From Ralstonia insidiosa (GTDB taxonomy: Bacteria; Pseudomonadota; Gammaproteobacteria; Burkholderiales; Burkholderiaceae): DNA of 64,000 nt. A model generated the notes under the pieces. The model was given only the letters and a program-made list of their open reading frames with translations. It had not been told where the DNA came from and searched no databases. The DNA lies in contig NZ_VZPV01000001.1 of assembly GCF_008801405.1 (NCBI RefSeq), positions 2,790,001 through 2,854,000 on the forward strand, in the 5' to 3' direction. How positions within the stretch are numbered: the stretch's first letter is position 1; the number at the start of each line of letters is the position of its first letter. This document shows, in pieces, positions 1 to 8,690 of this stretch. The position numbers and the translations under genes were made by a program.

Positions 1-539
1 TCAGCGCAGGAATGCATCAACCCCTTGACGGTCAACACGCACCAGCATGCAGAAACGACATGCCTGCATTGTATTTAATCACTTTTCTTGCGACGCGCCA
101 TTCAAAGCGCATGTCATTTTTACCAGTAGATTGCACACTCCATAAAACAGGCCTTTACAACGGTTTCCTTACGAACTACTTTTTCGTTCGTCATTGAATC
201 ACCAGCAGGCTGAGCGAACCGGATTCGCACTTTGATTTAACCAAAGTGCGCGGATGCATTCGCGCTAACGTTTTCGCATTGCCATCACTGGCTTTGCGCA
301 AACACCCTGCCACCTTGACTCCGGCGCTGCTCCTATTTTTTGAAACCCAACCGGTTTTCAAGGGGATTATTTTGCCGAATAAAAATAGATTGAATTAAAT
401 TCCCCGTAAGAAGCGGGAAATCAGAATATCCGGTTTGCGCGGGATAGAGATTACAAAACGCAAATCAGATATGGAGCCAACTTAAAACCATCCGTTTTAA
501 GTGATGGCGTTCGTCATCCTGAAAAAGGCCTTTATCGCC
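1..539. other. AT-rich intergenic region at window edge
   Basis: No convincing gene is seen. The stretch is clearly richer in A+T than the rest of the window, particularly about 340-500. A 61-codon open frame at 12-197 has no ribosome binding site and no recognisable protein features. The region probably carries the promoter and leader of the S10 peptidase gene at 540; I cannot place a clear -35/-10 pair. Confidence 0.5.
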
Positions 540-2345
540 ATGAAAAAATCCAGGTTATCGACCAGTGATTTTGCAGGTTTGCCCAAAGCCGTGGGCGCAT
601 CGCTTGCCGCGGCAGCGCTCGCTGCCTCGCTGCTGGCGGGTTGCGGCGGCGGAGACTCCTCTGCCACCGCCAACCCCAGCGGCACCGCTGTGGATGCCGG
701 CAAGACGGTCACGCAACCGGTGACAGCAGCCACGCCACCTGATCAGCCCTACGTTGACCCCAACGTCTACGGCACCGGCCCCAATGACGCCCTCGCCGCC
801 GACCCAGGCGAAAACGCCGCCATCACACACCACACGGTGAGCATTGGTGGCAAGAGCATCGCCTACACGGCCACCGCCGGCCACCTGACGACCATCGACC
901 CCGTCACGTCGAAGGCCAATGCGTCGATGTTCTACGTGGCGTACACGCAGGACAATCCGGACCCGTCCAAGCCGCGCCCAGTGACGTTCTTCTATAACGG
1001 CGGCCCCGGCTCGTCGTCGGTCTTCCTGCTGCTGGGCTCGTTCGGGCCGAAGCGCCTGCAGTCGTCGTTCCCGAATTTCACGCCGCCGGCGCCGTACAAG
1101 CTGCCCGACAACCCGGACAGCCTGCTCGACCGCTCCGACCTCGTGTTCATCAACCCGGTGGGCACCGGCTATTCGGCCGCCATCTCCCCTGCCGTTAACA
1201 AGAACTTCTGGGGTGTGGATCAGGACGCCCACTCGATCGACCGATTCATCCAGCGCTACCTGACCAAGTACTCCCGCTGGAACTCACCCAAGTTCCTGTT
1301 CGGCGAGTCGTATGGCACGGCGCGCAGTGCGGTGGTGTCGTGGGTGCTGCATGAAGACGGCATCGAGCTGAACGGCATCACGCTGCAATCGTCCATTCTC
1401 GACTACTCGAACGCGCTCTCGGCCGTCGGTATCTTCCCGACGCTGGCTGCGGACGCGTGGTACTGGAAGAAGACGACGGTAAACCCGCCGCCCGCCGATC
1501 TCGACAGCTACATGGTCCAGGCACGCAACTATGCGGACAACACGCTCACGCCGCTCGCGCAAGCGCCCAACCCGCAAGACGGTGGCCTCGTCAACGTGCG
1601 TCTGAACTTGAACCTGCAGGCCGCGCAGACGATGGGTTCGTACATCGGCACCGATCCAATCTCGCTGATCCAGACGTTCGGCAACCCGGCTGCGCTGGGC
1701 AACGTGCCGTCGCAGAACAACAACCCGCCGTACACGTTCTTCCTGACGCTCAATCCGGGCATCCAGATCGGTCAGTACGACGGCCGCGCGAACTACACGG
1801 GCCAGGGCATCGCACCGTTCATTCTGCCGAATTCGGGCAGCAACGATCCGTCGATCTCCAACATCGGCGGCGCCTATACGGTGCTGTGGAACAGTTACCT
1901 GAACACCCAGCTCAAGTACACGTCGACCTCGTCGTTCGTGGACCTGAACGACGCCGTGTTCAACAACTGGGACTTCAGCCACATCGACCCGACAGGCGCC
2001 AACAAGGGCGGCGGCAACACGCTGTACACCGCCGGCGACCTGGCCTCGACGATGAGCCTGAACCCGGATCTGAAGGTGCTGCAAGCCAGCGGCTACTTCG
2101 ATGCGGTCACGCCGTTCCACCAGACCGAGTTGACGCTGGCGCAGATGCCGCTTGATCCGACCATCAAGGCCAAGAACCTGACGATCAAGAACTACCCGTC
2201 GGGCCACATGATCTATCTGAACGATGCGTCGCGCACGGCGCTCAAGGGTGACCTGGCCTCGTTCTACGATGGCGTGTTGGCGAATCGTCCGGCGCTGATG
2301 CGGGTGCAGGGCCTGCAACGCTTGCCGGAAGGCGTGAAGAAGTAA
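540..2345 (+). CDS. S10 family serine carboxypeptidase, lipoprotein
   Basis: Secreted peptidase of the S10 (serine carboxypeptidase) family, about 601 aa. Seen: an N-terminal signal sequence ending in a lipobox (LLAGC) followed by a Gly/Ser/Thr-rich linker, so it is probably lipid-anchored in the periplasm or outer membrane. The family oxyanion motif NGGPGSSS is near residue 155. The nucleophile motif GESYG follows near residue 255. A late Asp (SGYFDAVTPF) and His (PSGHMIYL) complete the triad. An in-frame ATG at 501 exists, but it would put 13 hydrophobic/basic residues before the MKK signal start, so 540 is preferred. Substrate is not deducible. It stands alone and is followed by a strong terminator shared with the convergent transporter gene. 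Confidence 0.88.
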   Translation: MKKSRLSTSDFAGLPKAVGASLAAAALAASLLAGCGGGDSSATANPSGTAVDAGKTVTQPVTAATPPDQPYVDPNVYGTGPNDALAADPGENAAITHHTVSIGGKSIAYTATAGHLTTIDPVTSKANASMFYVAYTQDNPDPSKPRPVTFFYNGGPGSSSVFLLLGSFGPKRLQSSFPNFTPPAPYKLPDNPDSLLDRSDLVFINPVGTGYSAAISPAVNKNFWGVDQDAHSIDRFIQRYLTKYSRWNSPKFLFGESYGTARSAVVSWVLHEDGIELNGITLQSSILDYSNALSAVGIFPTLAADAWYWKKTTVNPPPADLDSYMVQARNYADNTLTPLAQAPNPQDGGLVNVRLNLNLQAAQTMGSYIGTDPISLIQTFGNPAALGNVPSQNNNPPYTFFLTLNPGIQIGQYDGRANYTGQGIAPFILPNSGSNDPSISNIGGAYTVLWNSYLNTQLKYTSTSSFVDLNDAVFNNWDFSHIDPTGANKGGGNTLYTAGDLASTMSLNPDLKVLQASGYFDAVTPFHQTELTLAQMPLDPTIKAKNLTIKNYPSGHMIYLNDASRTALKGDLASFYDGVLANRPALMRVQGLQRLPEGVKK

Positions 2346-2363
2346 TCGCCTGAAGGTACAAAG

Positions 2364-2406
2364 AAAAACCGCCCGGCCCTGGGTCATACCAGGCCGGGCG
2401 GCTTTC
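2364..2406. terminator. bidirectional intrinsic terminator
   Basis: A 10-bp GC stem (2369-2378 pairing with 2392-2401) is flanked by an A-run on the left and T-rich sequence on the right. It can therefore terminate both the S10 peptidase gene and the convergent DMT transporter gene. Confidence 0.8.
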
Positions 2407-2428
2407 ATTTTGAGCAGCCGATCAAACC

Positions 2429-3364
2429 TTAGGCCATGTCTTCCGCACGGTGACCCGTCGGCTTCGCATCAGCACGCGTGAGCCATAGCACGCCGGCCAG
2501 GATCAGCGCCCCGCCGACCATCTGCATGGGGGCAATCGACTCACCCAGCAGCATTGCCGCCAGCAGCACTGTCACCACCGGCTCCAGCGTGGAGAGCATC
2601 GACGCCTGCGCCGCACCCAGCTTCTGCAGGCCGGCAAAGAACGCGAGAATGGCCACCACCGTCGACAGCCCGGCAATCGCCAGTGCGGCCGCCCAGCCAC
2701 CCACCGTACCCGGCAAGTGCGCCGGGGCACCGGCTAACGCCATACCCGTGTAGACGACACCCGCGGCCGTACAGATGACCGTGGTGCACGCCAGCGGGTC
2801 CACCCCATGCGTCACGCGCGCGCCCACGGTGATGTAGATCGAGTAAATCGCCGCAGACGCCACACCCAGCGCAATGCCAAGCACGCTGCCACCCGACAGC
2901 CCCGCGCCGCCCACCGTCAGCCCCGCCCCCACCGAGCACAGCACCAGTGCCACAATCGCCGCCGTGGTCAGCCGCTCACGCAGGAACACGGCTGCCAGCA
3001 CCGTCACGAACATCGGATACAGATACAGCAGCAGCGCCACCAGGCTGGCCGGCGCGTAGTTCAATGCCGAGAAAAACGTAAACGACTGCCCCGCATAGCC
3101 GATCCCCCCCATTGCAGCTAGGCCGAGCACACGCGACCACTGCGGAATCCCGATACGCCGCACGCGCATCACCACCATCAGTGCCACGGCTGCGATGACG
3201 AAACGCACCATCAGCAAGCCCACCACGTTGGCGCCGCTCGCGTAGGCGTAGTGGGTGAAGATGGCCATTGCCCCGAACGACGCGGCGGAAATGGCGATCA
3301 GCAGCACGCCGAGCAGCTTGTCGGCCGCGCGTGCGGCGAGGGTGGAATCAGTACTTTGTCTCAT
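2429..3364 (-). CDS. DMT superfamily transporter (EamA domains)
   Basis: Inner-membrane permease of the drug/metabolite transporter superfamily, about 311 aa with two EamA repeats and roughly ten hydrophobic segments. The start at 3364 (MRQSTDSTL) is chosen because the open frame upstream, which reaches 3607, overlaps the divergent DUF1841 gene and has no membrane character. Second-repeat features typical of the family are visible, such as the LSTLEPVVTVLLAAMLLGE stretch. Substrate unknown; relatives export amino acids or other metabolites. It is divergent from the DUF1841 gene with about 106 bp between the starts. A second, unrelated-looking EamA protein lies at 23148. Confidence 0.85.
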   Translation of the reverse strand: MRQSTDSTLAARAADKLLGVLLIAISAASFGAMAIFTHYAYASGANVVGLLMVRFVIAAVALMVVMRVRRIGIPQWSRVLGLAAMGGIGYAGQSFTFFSALNYAPASLVALLLYLYPMFVTVLAAVFLRERLTTAAIVALVLCSVGAGLTVGGAGLSGGSVLGIALGVASAAIYSIYITVGARVTHGVDPLACTTVICTAAGVVYTGMALAGAPAHLPGTVGGWAAALAIAGLSTVVAILAFFAGLQKLGAAQASMLSTLEPVVTVLLAAMLLGESIAPMQMVGGALILAGVLWLTRADAKPTGHRAEDMA

Positions 3365-3470
3365 GGCGCGCGGCGTTGGGTTGCCGTCTGCGGGCGGGTC
3401 GCCATTGTAGCGTTGGCGTCGCTTGGAGGGTCCGGCACACGCTAGGGCAGGCCGGTACAATGGTGGAATC

Positions 3471-3905
3471 ATGTTCAATCCCTCCCGCGACGAAGTCCGC
3501 CAGTTCTTTTGCGGCGCCTGGCGCAAGCATCGCCAGGCCGAAATCCTCACGCCGCTCGAAGCCATGGCGGTCGACTGGATGCAACTGCATCCCGAGTACC
3601 ACGACACCCTGGATGCCGGCGAAGACGCCCTCGCCCGTGACTACACGCCCGAAAGCGGCCAGAGCAACCCGTTCCTGCACCTGTCGATGCATCTGTCGAT
3701 CAGCGAACAGGTGTCGGTGGACCAGCCGCGCGGCATCCGCGCCGCATACGAGGCGCTGGCCCAGCGGCTCGACTCGCCGCACGAAGCCCAACATCAGGTG
3801 ATGGAATGCCTTGGCCAGATGCTCTGGACCGCGCAGCGCACCGGCCTGCCGCCCGACGGCGAGGTGTATATTGAATGCGTGCGCAAGCGCGCCACCGCCC
3901 GCTAA
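3471..3905 (+). CDS. DUF1841 family protein
   Basis: Small cytoplasmic protein, about 144 aa, matching the DUF1841 family by its start (MFNPSRDEVRQFF) and its conserved central part with the NPFLHLSMHLSI and EQVSVDQPRGIR stretches. No signal peptide or membrane segment is seen, and the function is unknown. The start at 3471 is the family start; the open frame extends 16 codons further up without support. It is monocistronic and followed by an intrinsic terminator. Confidence 0.85.
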   Translation: MFNPSRDEVRQFFCGAWRKHRQAEILTPLEAMAVDWMQLHPEYHDTLDAGEDALARDYTPESGQSNPFLHLSMHLSISEQVSVDQPRGIRAAYEALAQRLDSPHEAQHQVMECLGQMLWTAQRTGLPPDGEVYIECVRKRATAR

Positions 3906-3926
3906 ACGCCCGAGTCAATCACCCAA

Positions 3927-3957
3927 TAAAAAACCGCTCCGAGGAGCGGTTTTTCTT
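3927..3957. terminator. bidirectional intrinsic terminator
   Basis: A 10-bp stem (3931-3940 with 3943-3952) has a tight 2-base apex, A-run upstream and T-run downstream. It separates the DUF1841 gene from the convergent cytochrome pair. Confidence 0.85.
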
Positions 3958-3974
3958 TGCCTGCCGGAGCCGGC

Positions 3975-4361
3975 TTACTTCTTGAGCACCAGCGAGCCGG
4001 GCAGCGATTCGATGTAGGCGGCAATGTCCTTCAACTCCGCCTCGGTAAACGGACGCGGCTTGCCATCGGCACCGATGGTGGCCGGGTTGCTGTTGACCTG
4101 GCCCGCCATGATGGCGTTGCTGCGGCCCATCAGCGGATTATTGCTGGTCTGATAGGCCAGCAGTGCGTGATAGATGTAGTCGCCGTGCTGGCCAGCCAGC
4201 TTCGGGTAGTCCGGCGAAATCGGGGCGTTCAGGCCAGCACCGTGGCAGGCCGCGCACGTGCCCTTCTCCACCAGTTGCTTGCCCTTTTCCAGATCGGCGG
4301 CCTGTACCGACACGGCAGCACCCAGGATCAACGCGCCCAAACCAAGCGAGATCTTCTTCAT
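3975..4361 (-). CDS. periplasmic class I c-type cytochrome
   Basis: Small secreted monohaem cytochrome c, about 128 aa, of the c553/c5-like type. It has a cleavable signal peptide (MKKISLGLG...VQA), one haem-binding CAACH motif about 20 residues into the mature protein, and a likely axial Met near the middle (NPLMGRSNAIM). The ATG at 4361 is preceded by a good AGGAAG site. A longer frame from a GTG at 4376 overlaps the upstream stop and is less likely. It is the second gene of a two-cytochrome unit (12 bp after the upstream stop) and probably shuttles electrons between periplasmic redox enzymes. Confidence 0.88.
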   Translation of the reverse strand: MKKISLGLGALILGAAVSVQAADLEKGKQLVEKGTCAACHGAGLNAPISPDYPKLAGQHGDYIYHALLAYQTSNNPLMGRSNAIMAGQVNSNPATIGADGKPRPFTEAELKDIAAYIESLPGSLVLKK

Positions 4362-4372
4362 GTTCTTCCTCG

Positions 4373-4732
4373 TCACTTCCGGGGGTTGTTGGGCGTGGTG
4401 GCCGTCTGCTGCGCGTAGTACGCAGCCAGGTTGGCGATGTCCTGGTCCGTCAGCGAACCGGCAATGGCGCGCATGGTCGGGTGCTTGCGGTCACCCTTCT
4501 GGTACGCGTGTAGCGCGCTTTCGATGTACTTGGCGTTCTGGCCGCCCAGGTAGGGCACGCGGTACACCTCGGGGAACGACGTCTTGTAGTCGGGGATGGC
4601 ATGGCAGCCGATGCACATTGCGACCTTGCTCTGGGCGGCGGCGGCATCGCCCTGGATGTCCGCTGCGGAGGCTGACGCGGCCAGCGCGCCTAATGTGCCA
4701 AACACGGCCGCCATGGTGAGGATCTTTTTCAT
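4373..4732 (-). CDS. periplasmic class I c-type cytochrome
   Basis: Secreted monohaem cytochrome c, about 119 aa, with signal peptide (MKKILTMAAVFG...ASA), a single CIGCH haem motif and a Met ligand candidate in HPTMRAIAGSLT. The start at 4732 is chosen for the signal peptide; the open frame continues 32 codons upstream without secretory character. It is the first gene of a pair with the cytochrome ending at 3975. No oxidase or dehydrogenase gene is adjacent, so the electron partner is unknown. Confidence 0.88.
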   Translation of the reverse strand: MKKILTMAAVFGTLGALAASASAADIQGDAAAAQSKVAMCIGCHAIPDYKTSFPEVYRVPYLGGQNAKYIESALHAYQKGDRKHPTMRAIAGSLTDQDIANLAAYYAQQTATTPNNPRK

Positions 4733-5031
4733 CTCGTTCTTAAGCGTGGAGTTCAGAATCCTGCTCGCCCTGCCTGGCTTGACCGTCAGCCGGCTGTCTC
4801 TTTGGGCGCCTTCACCGGCTGCTGGCAAGGTGCCATAAGACGGTTGTCTTGAGGTGCGTCAAACCGGCGCATTGTAGCGCACAGATTTTTTTCCAGTCCA
4901 GTTAGGGGTCCCGTGACTTGACAGCGGGGAATGGCACGACAGAACAGCCCTGGCGGCACCGGGCAGCAAACACCCAAAGTCTCTTATACTGGCCGTTTCC
5001 GATTTCTTTTACCGCCCAGTAGGCTTGCACG

Positions 5032-5913
5032 ATGAACACCACCACCTCGCCTGCCGCATCCAACCCGCGTGCGCGTTTTGAAGGCTCCGAACAGTACGTC
5101 GCCACCGACGACCTCAAGCTTGCCGTCAATGCATCCATGACGCTGCAGCGCCCGCTGCTGATCAAGGGCGAGCCGGGCACGGGCAAAACCATGCTGGCCG
5201 AGGAAGTGGCCGCCGCCCTGGGCATGCCGCTGCTGCAGTGGCACGTGAAGTCCACGACCAAGGCCCAGCAGGGCCTGTACGAATACGACGCCGTCTCGCG
5301 CCTGCGTGATTCGCAACTGGGCGACGACAAAGTCCACGACATCCGCAACTACATCGTCAAGGGCGTGCTGTGGCAGGCGTTCGAGGCTGATGAGCCCGTC
5401 GTGCTGCTGATCGACGAGATCGACAAGGCCGACATCGAATTCCCGAACGACCTGCTGCGCGAGCTGGACCGCATGGAGTTCTACGTGTACGAGACGCGCG
5501 AGACCATCCGCGCCAAGCACCGTCCGCTTGTCATCATCACGTCGAACAACGAGAAGGAGCTGCCCGACGCCTTCCTGCGCCGCTGCTTCTTCCACTACAT
5601 CAAGTTTCCAGATGCGGAGACGATGCAGGCCATCGTCGACGTGCACTACCCCGGCATCAAGCCGGCGCTGGTCAAGGCCGCGCTGGATGCGTTCTACGAG
5701 ATGCGCAACCTGCCAGGGCTGAAGAAGAAGCCCTCGACCTCCGAGTTGATCGACTGGCTCAAGCTGCTGCTGGCCGAAGACATTCCGCCGGAATCGCTGC
5801 GCAGCCAGGACAAGAACGCCGCGATTCCGCCGCTGCACGGCGCGCTGCTCAAGAACGAGCAGGACGTGCACCTGTTCGAGCGCCTGGTCTTCATGAACCG
5901 CGCCAACCGCTGA
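5032..5913 (+). CDS. MoxR family AAA+ ATPase
   Basis: Cytoplasmic AAA+ ATPase of the MoxR group, 293 aa. Walker A (GEPGTGKT) is near residue 45 and Walker B (VVLLIDEIDKAD) near 125, followed by the arginine-containing ALRRCFFHYI-type segment and the C-terminal lid. MoxR ATPases work as chaperones that assemble or activate enzymes together with VWA-domain partners. A VWA protein of the CoxE type is encoded 1 kb downstream at 6889, but a GNAT gene and an SMR transporter gene lie between them. The gap to the next gene is only 13 bp, so the four genes look like one operon. Confidence 0.9.
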   Translation: MNTTTSPAASNPRARFEGSEQYVATDDLKLAVNASMTLQRPLLIKGEPGTGKTMLAEEVAAALGMPLLQWHVKSTTKAQQGLYEYDAVSRLRDSQLGDDKVHDIRNYIVKGVLWQAFEADEPVVLLIDEIDKADIEFPNDLLRELDRMEFYVYETRETIRAKHRPLVIITSNNEKELPDAFLRRCFFHYIKFPDAETMQAIVDVHYPGIKPALVKAALDAFYEMRNLPGLKKKPSTSELIDWLKLLLAEDIPPESLRSQDKNAAIPPLHGALLKNEQDVHLFERLVFMNRANR

Positions 5914-5926
5914 CCGGGGCTGCACC

Positions 5927-6532
5927 ATGCCGCGCCTGATCGAACCCGTCACGCTGTCCGGCCAGCACGCCTGGCTGGAACCGCTTGGCCCTGAGCACGC
6001 AGAGGAAGTCCGCGCCGCAGCCGCTGACGGTGAACTGTGGCGGCTCTGGTACACCTCCGTGCCCTCGCCTGACAACGTTGGCGACTGGCTGGCCATTGCG
6101 CTGGACATGCGCGAACGCCTGGGCGCCATGCCGTTCGTCGTGCGCGAAATGCGCGACGGGCAGCCAGGCAAGGTGGTTGGTGCCACGCGGCTCTTCAACG
6201 TGGACGAAGCCAACCGTCGGCTGGAAATCGGCCATACGTGGTACGCCAAGTCCGTCCAGCGCACCGCCATCAACACGGAATGCAAGCTGCTGTTGCTGAC
6301 GCACGCGTTCGAAACGCTGCGCTGCATTGCGGTGGAGTTCCGCACGCACTGGATGAACCACCAGAGCCGCGCCGCCATCGCCCGCCTGGGAGCCAAGCAG
6401 GACGGCGTGCTGCGCAATCACCAGCGCATGCCGGACGGCAGCTTCCGCGATACGGTGGTGTTCTCGATCATCGAATCGGAATGGCTGACCGTGAAACGCC
6501 ATCTGCAATACAAGCTGGAGCAGCCGCGATGA
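5927..6532 (+). CDS. GNAT family N-acetyltransferase
   Basis: About 201 aa, RimJ/RimL-like GNAT acetyltransferase. Seen: the acceptor-side start (PVTLSGQHAWLEPLGPEHAEEV), the beta-strand segment TRLFNVDEANRRLEIGHTWY, and the C-terminal SRAAIARLGAKQDGVLRNHQ typical of this group. It would transfer an acetyl group from acetyl-CoA to an amine; substrate unknown. It starts 13 bp after moxR and overlaps the SMR transporter start by ATGA, so it is translationally coupled. Confidence 0.85.
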   Translation: MPRLIEPVTLSGQHAWLEPLGPEHAEEVRAAAADGELWRLWYTSVPSPDNVGDWLAIALDMRERLGAMPFVVREMRDGQPGKVVGATRLFNVDEANRRLEIGHTWYAKSVQRTAINTECKLLLLTHAFETLRCIAVEFRTHWMNHQSRAAIARLGAKQDGVLRNHQRMPDGSFRDTVVFSIIESEWLTVKRHLQYKLEQPR

Positions 6533-6855
6533 ACCCGTGGCTGCTGCTGGCCGGCACCATCGTCTCCGAGGTGATCGGCACCTTGTGCCTGAAGCTGTCA
6601 GACGGGTTTTCCAAGCCGCTGTGGATCATCGGCACGGCCATCTGCTACGGCTTGGCCTTCTGGGGCCTGGCGATCGTCATGAAGCGCATCGACATGAGCA
6701 TCACGTATGCGGTGTGGTCGGGCGTGGGCACGGTGCTGACGGCCGTCGTCGGCATCCTGCTGTTCAAGGAGGGGGTGTCGATGGCCAAGCTCTCGGGCAT
6801 CGGCATGGTGGTGGGCGGCGTGGTTCTGCTGAACGTCAGCGGCGCGTCTCACTAA
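6529..6855 (+). CDS. small multidrug resistance (SMR) transporter
   Basis: 108-aa inner-membrane protein with four hydrophobic helices. It has the membrane-embedded glutamate in helix 1 (TIVSEVIGT, residue 13) and the YAVWSGVGT motif in helix 3 that characterise EmrE-type SMR proteins, which use proton antiport to expel cationic compounds. A GNAT gene overlaps its start by 4 bp; acetyltransferase plus exporter could jointly detoxify amines (inference). The frame runs further upstream inside the GNAT gene, but that part is not membrane-like. Confidence 0.9.
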   Translation: MNPWLLLAGTIVSEVIGTLCLKLSDGFSKPLWIIGTAICYGLAFWGLAIVMKRIDMSITYAVWSGVGTVLTAVVGILLFKEGVSMAKLSGIGMVVGGVVLLNVSGASH

Positions 6856-6888
6856 CTGGCCCACTAAGCCACCGAGCAGGAGACTGAC

Positions 6889-8064
6889 ATGCTCATCGAT
6901 TTCTTCTTCACCCTGCGGCACGCCAAGTTGCCGGTCTCGGTCAAGGAATACCTGACGCTGCTCGAGGGGCTCAAGCAGCAGGTCATTGCGCCCTCGCTCG
7001 ACGAGTTCTACTTCCTGGCGCGCATGACGCTGGTAAAGGACGAGAAGCACTTCGACAAGTTTGACCAGGCCTTCGGCGCCTATTTCAAAGGCGTGGAAGG
7101 CGCGGTCGACTGGCGCGCGGACATCCCCCTCGACTGGCTCATCAAGAAGCTGGAGCGCGAGCTCTCGCCGGAAGAGAAAGCCAAGGTCGAAGCCATGGGC
7201 GGCCTCGACAAGCTCATGGAGCGCCTGAAGGAACTGCTGGGCGAACAGCACGAGCGCCACGAAGGCGGCAGCAAGTGGATCGGCACCGGTGGCACGTCGC
7301 CGTTCGGGCACGGCGGCTACAACCCGGAAGGCATCCGCATCGGCGGACCATCGAAGGGCAACCGCACGGCGGTCAAGGTGTGGGAAGCGCGTGCGTATAA
7401 GGATTACGACGACACCGTCGAACTCGGCACGCGCAACATCAAGGTGGCGCTGCGCCGCCTGCGCAAGTTCGCGCGGGACGGGGCTGACATCGAGCTGGAC
7501 TTGGACGACACCATCCACTCGACCGCTGCCAACGCCGGCATGCTCGACATCAAGATGCGCCCCGAGCGGCACAACAACGTCAAGGTGCTGATGCTGATGG
7601 ACGTGGGCGGCTCGATGGACGACCACATCAAGCGCGTGGAAGAACTCTTCTCCGCCGCCAAGACCGAGTTCAAGCACCTGGAGTACTACTACTTCCACAA
7701 CTGCGTGTACGAGCATCTGTGGAAGAACAACCGGCGCCGCCATGCGGAGCGCTTCTCCACGTGGGACGTCATCCGCAAGTACCCGCCCGACTACAAGCTG
7801 ATCTTCGTGGGCGACGCAACCATGAGCCCCTACGAGATCCTGCAAGCTGGCGGCTCGGTGGAATACAACAATGCCGAGGCTGGTGCAGTGTGGCTCAAGC
7901 GGTTGATTGAACAGTTCCCGAAGTTCGTCTGGCTCAACCCCGAGCCGGAGGGCCTGTGGGAGTACCGCCAGTCGATTTCGGTCATCAACCAGATCGTGAA
8001 GACGCGGATGTATCCCGTGACCATCGCCGGGCTGGAATCGGCGATGCGGTTGTTGTCCAAGTAA
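6889..8064 (+). CDS. VWA domain-containing protein (CoxE-like)
   Basis: 391-aa cytoplasmic protein of the CoxE-like VWA family that partners MoxR ATPases. The MIDAS-like segment reads LMDVGGSMDDH near residue 240; the classical DxSxS has Gly at the first Ser position, which I believe is usual in this subfamily. A Gly-rich stretch with GTGGTSPFGHGGYNPEG near residue 130 is also typical. It lies 33 bp after the SMR gene in the moxR run. Likely role: metal-dependent adaptor directing the MoxR ATPase to a client enzyme, not identified here. Confidence 0.88.
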   Translation: MLIDFFFTLRHAKLPVSVKEYLTLLEGLKQQVIAPSLDEFYFLARMTLVKDEKHFDKFDQAFGAYFKGVEGAVDWRADIPLDWLIKKLERELSPEEKAKVEAMGGLDKLMERLKELLGEQHERHEGGSKWIGTGGTSPFGHGGYNPEGIRIGGPSKGNRTAVKVWEARAYKDYDDTVELGTRNIKVALRRLRKFARDGADIELDLDDTIHSTAANAGMLDIKMRPERHNNVKVLMLMDVGGSMDDHIKRVEELFSAAKTEFKHLEYYYFHNCVYEHLWKNNRRRHAERFSTWDVIRKYPPDYKLIFVGDATMSPYEILQAGGSVEYNNAEAGAVWLKRLIEQFPKFVWLNPEPEGLWEYRQSISVINQIVKTRMYPVTIAGLESAMRLLSK

Positions 8065-8222
8065 CGCCCTCGCCTTTCTCCCTCTCGTTTCTCCGGGCGT
8101 GGATGTCGTGATTACCTGCCGCGTAATCGACACCATCCACGCCGGCGCCGAAGATGAGGCCATGCAGCACGGGAGACAAACCCCGCGCTGCCAAGCTCCT
8201 CAACCTCGTACGGAGAAACGCC

Positions 8223-8621
8223 ATGACCGCCACGCAACTCGCCGCCAACGAAACCCTCGCCGACACGCTGGTCGACCGCTACATCGCCGCCTGGAACGCA
8301 ACCGACGCCGCGCAACGCCGCACCCTCGTCGCCCAGACCTGGACCGAAGGCGCCACCTACGTTGATCCGCTGATGCAGGGCGCGGGCCACGACGGCATCG
8401 ACGCGCTCATCGCCGGTGTGCAGGCCAAGTTTCCGGGTTTCCGCTTTGCGCGCGATGGCGGCGTGGACGTGGTGCAGGACACCATTCGTTTCCGCTGGAC
8501 GCTCGGGCCGGACGGTCAGGCGCTGGTCAAGGGCACGGACTTCGTGCGGATCGTTGGCGACCGCATGCACGTGGTGACCGGCTTCATCGACCAGATGCCC
8601 GGCATGGGCGAGGCAGCCTGA
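8223..8621 (+). CDS. SnoaL-like / NTF2-fold protein
   Basis: 132-aa protein with the pattern of SnoaL-like NTF2-fold proteins: an N-terminal helix with YIAAWNATDAAQRR, then WTEGATYVDPLMQGAGHDGI and a C-terminal beta region. Such proteins are small-molecule binders or isomerases; the role here is unknown. The start at 8223 follows a GGAG-type site (about 10 bases upstream). It is followed directly by a strong terminator. Confidence 0.8.
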   Translation: MTATQLAANETLADTLVDRYIAAWNATDAAQRRTLVAQTWTEGATYVDPLMQGAGHDGIDALIAGVQAKFPGFRFARDGGVDVVQDTIRFRWTLGPDGQALVKGTDFVRIVGDRMHVVTGFIDQMPGMGEAA

Positions 8622-8640
8622 GCACCCACCGCGCAAAAGC

Positions 8641-8670
8641 AAACGCCCCGGAAGTCCGGGGCGTTTTGCA
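8641..8670. terminator. bidirectional intrinsic terminator
   Basis: A perfect 11-bp stem (8641-8651 with 8656-8666) with a 4-base loop has an A-run to the left and a T-run to the right. It sits between the SnoaL-like gene and the convergent spermidine-synthase-like gene. Confidence 0.88.
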
Positions 8671-8690
8671 TTGGCGTATCGCTACGTCGC

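Noticed and set aside
12..197. 61-codon open frame at the left edge
   Set aside because: No ribosome site, no similarity recognised, sits in AT-rich intergenic DNA.
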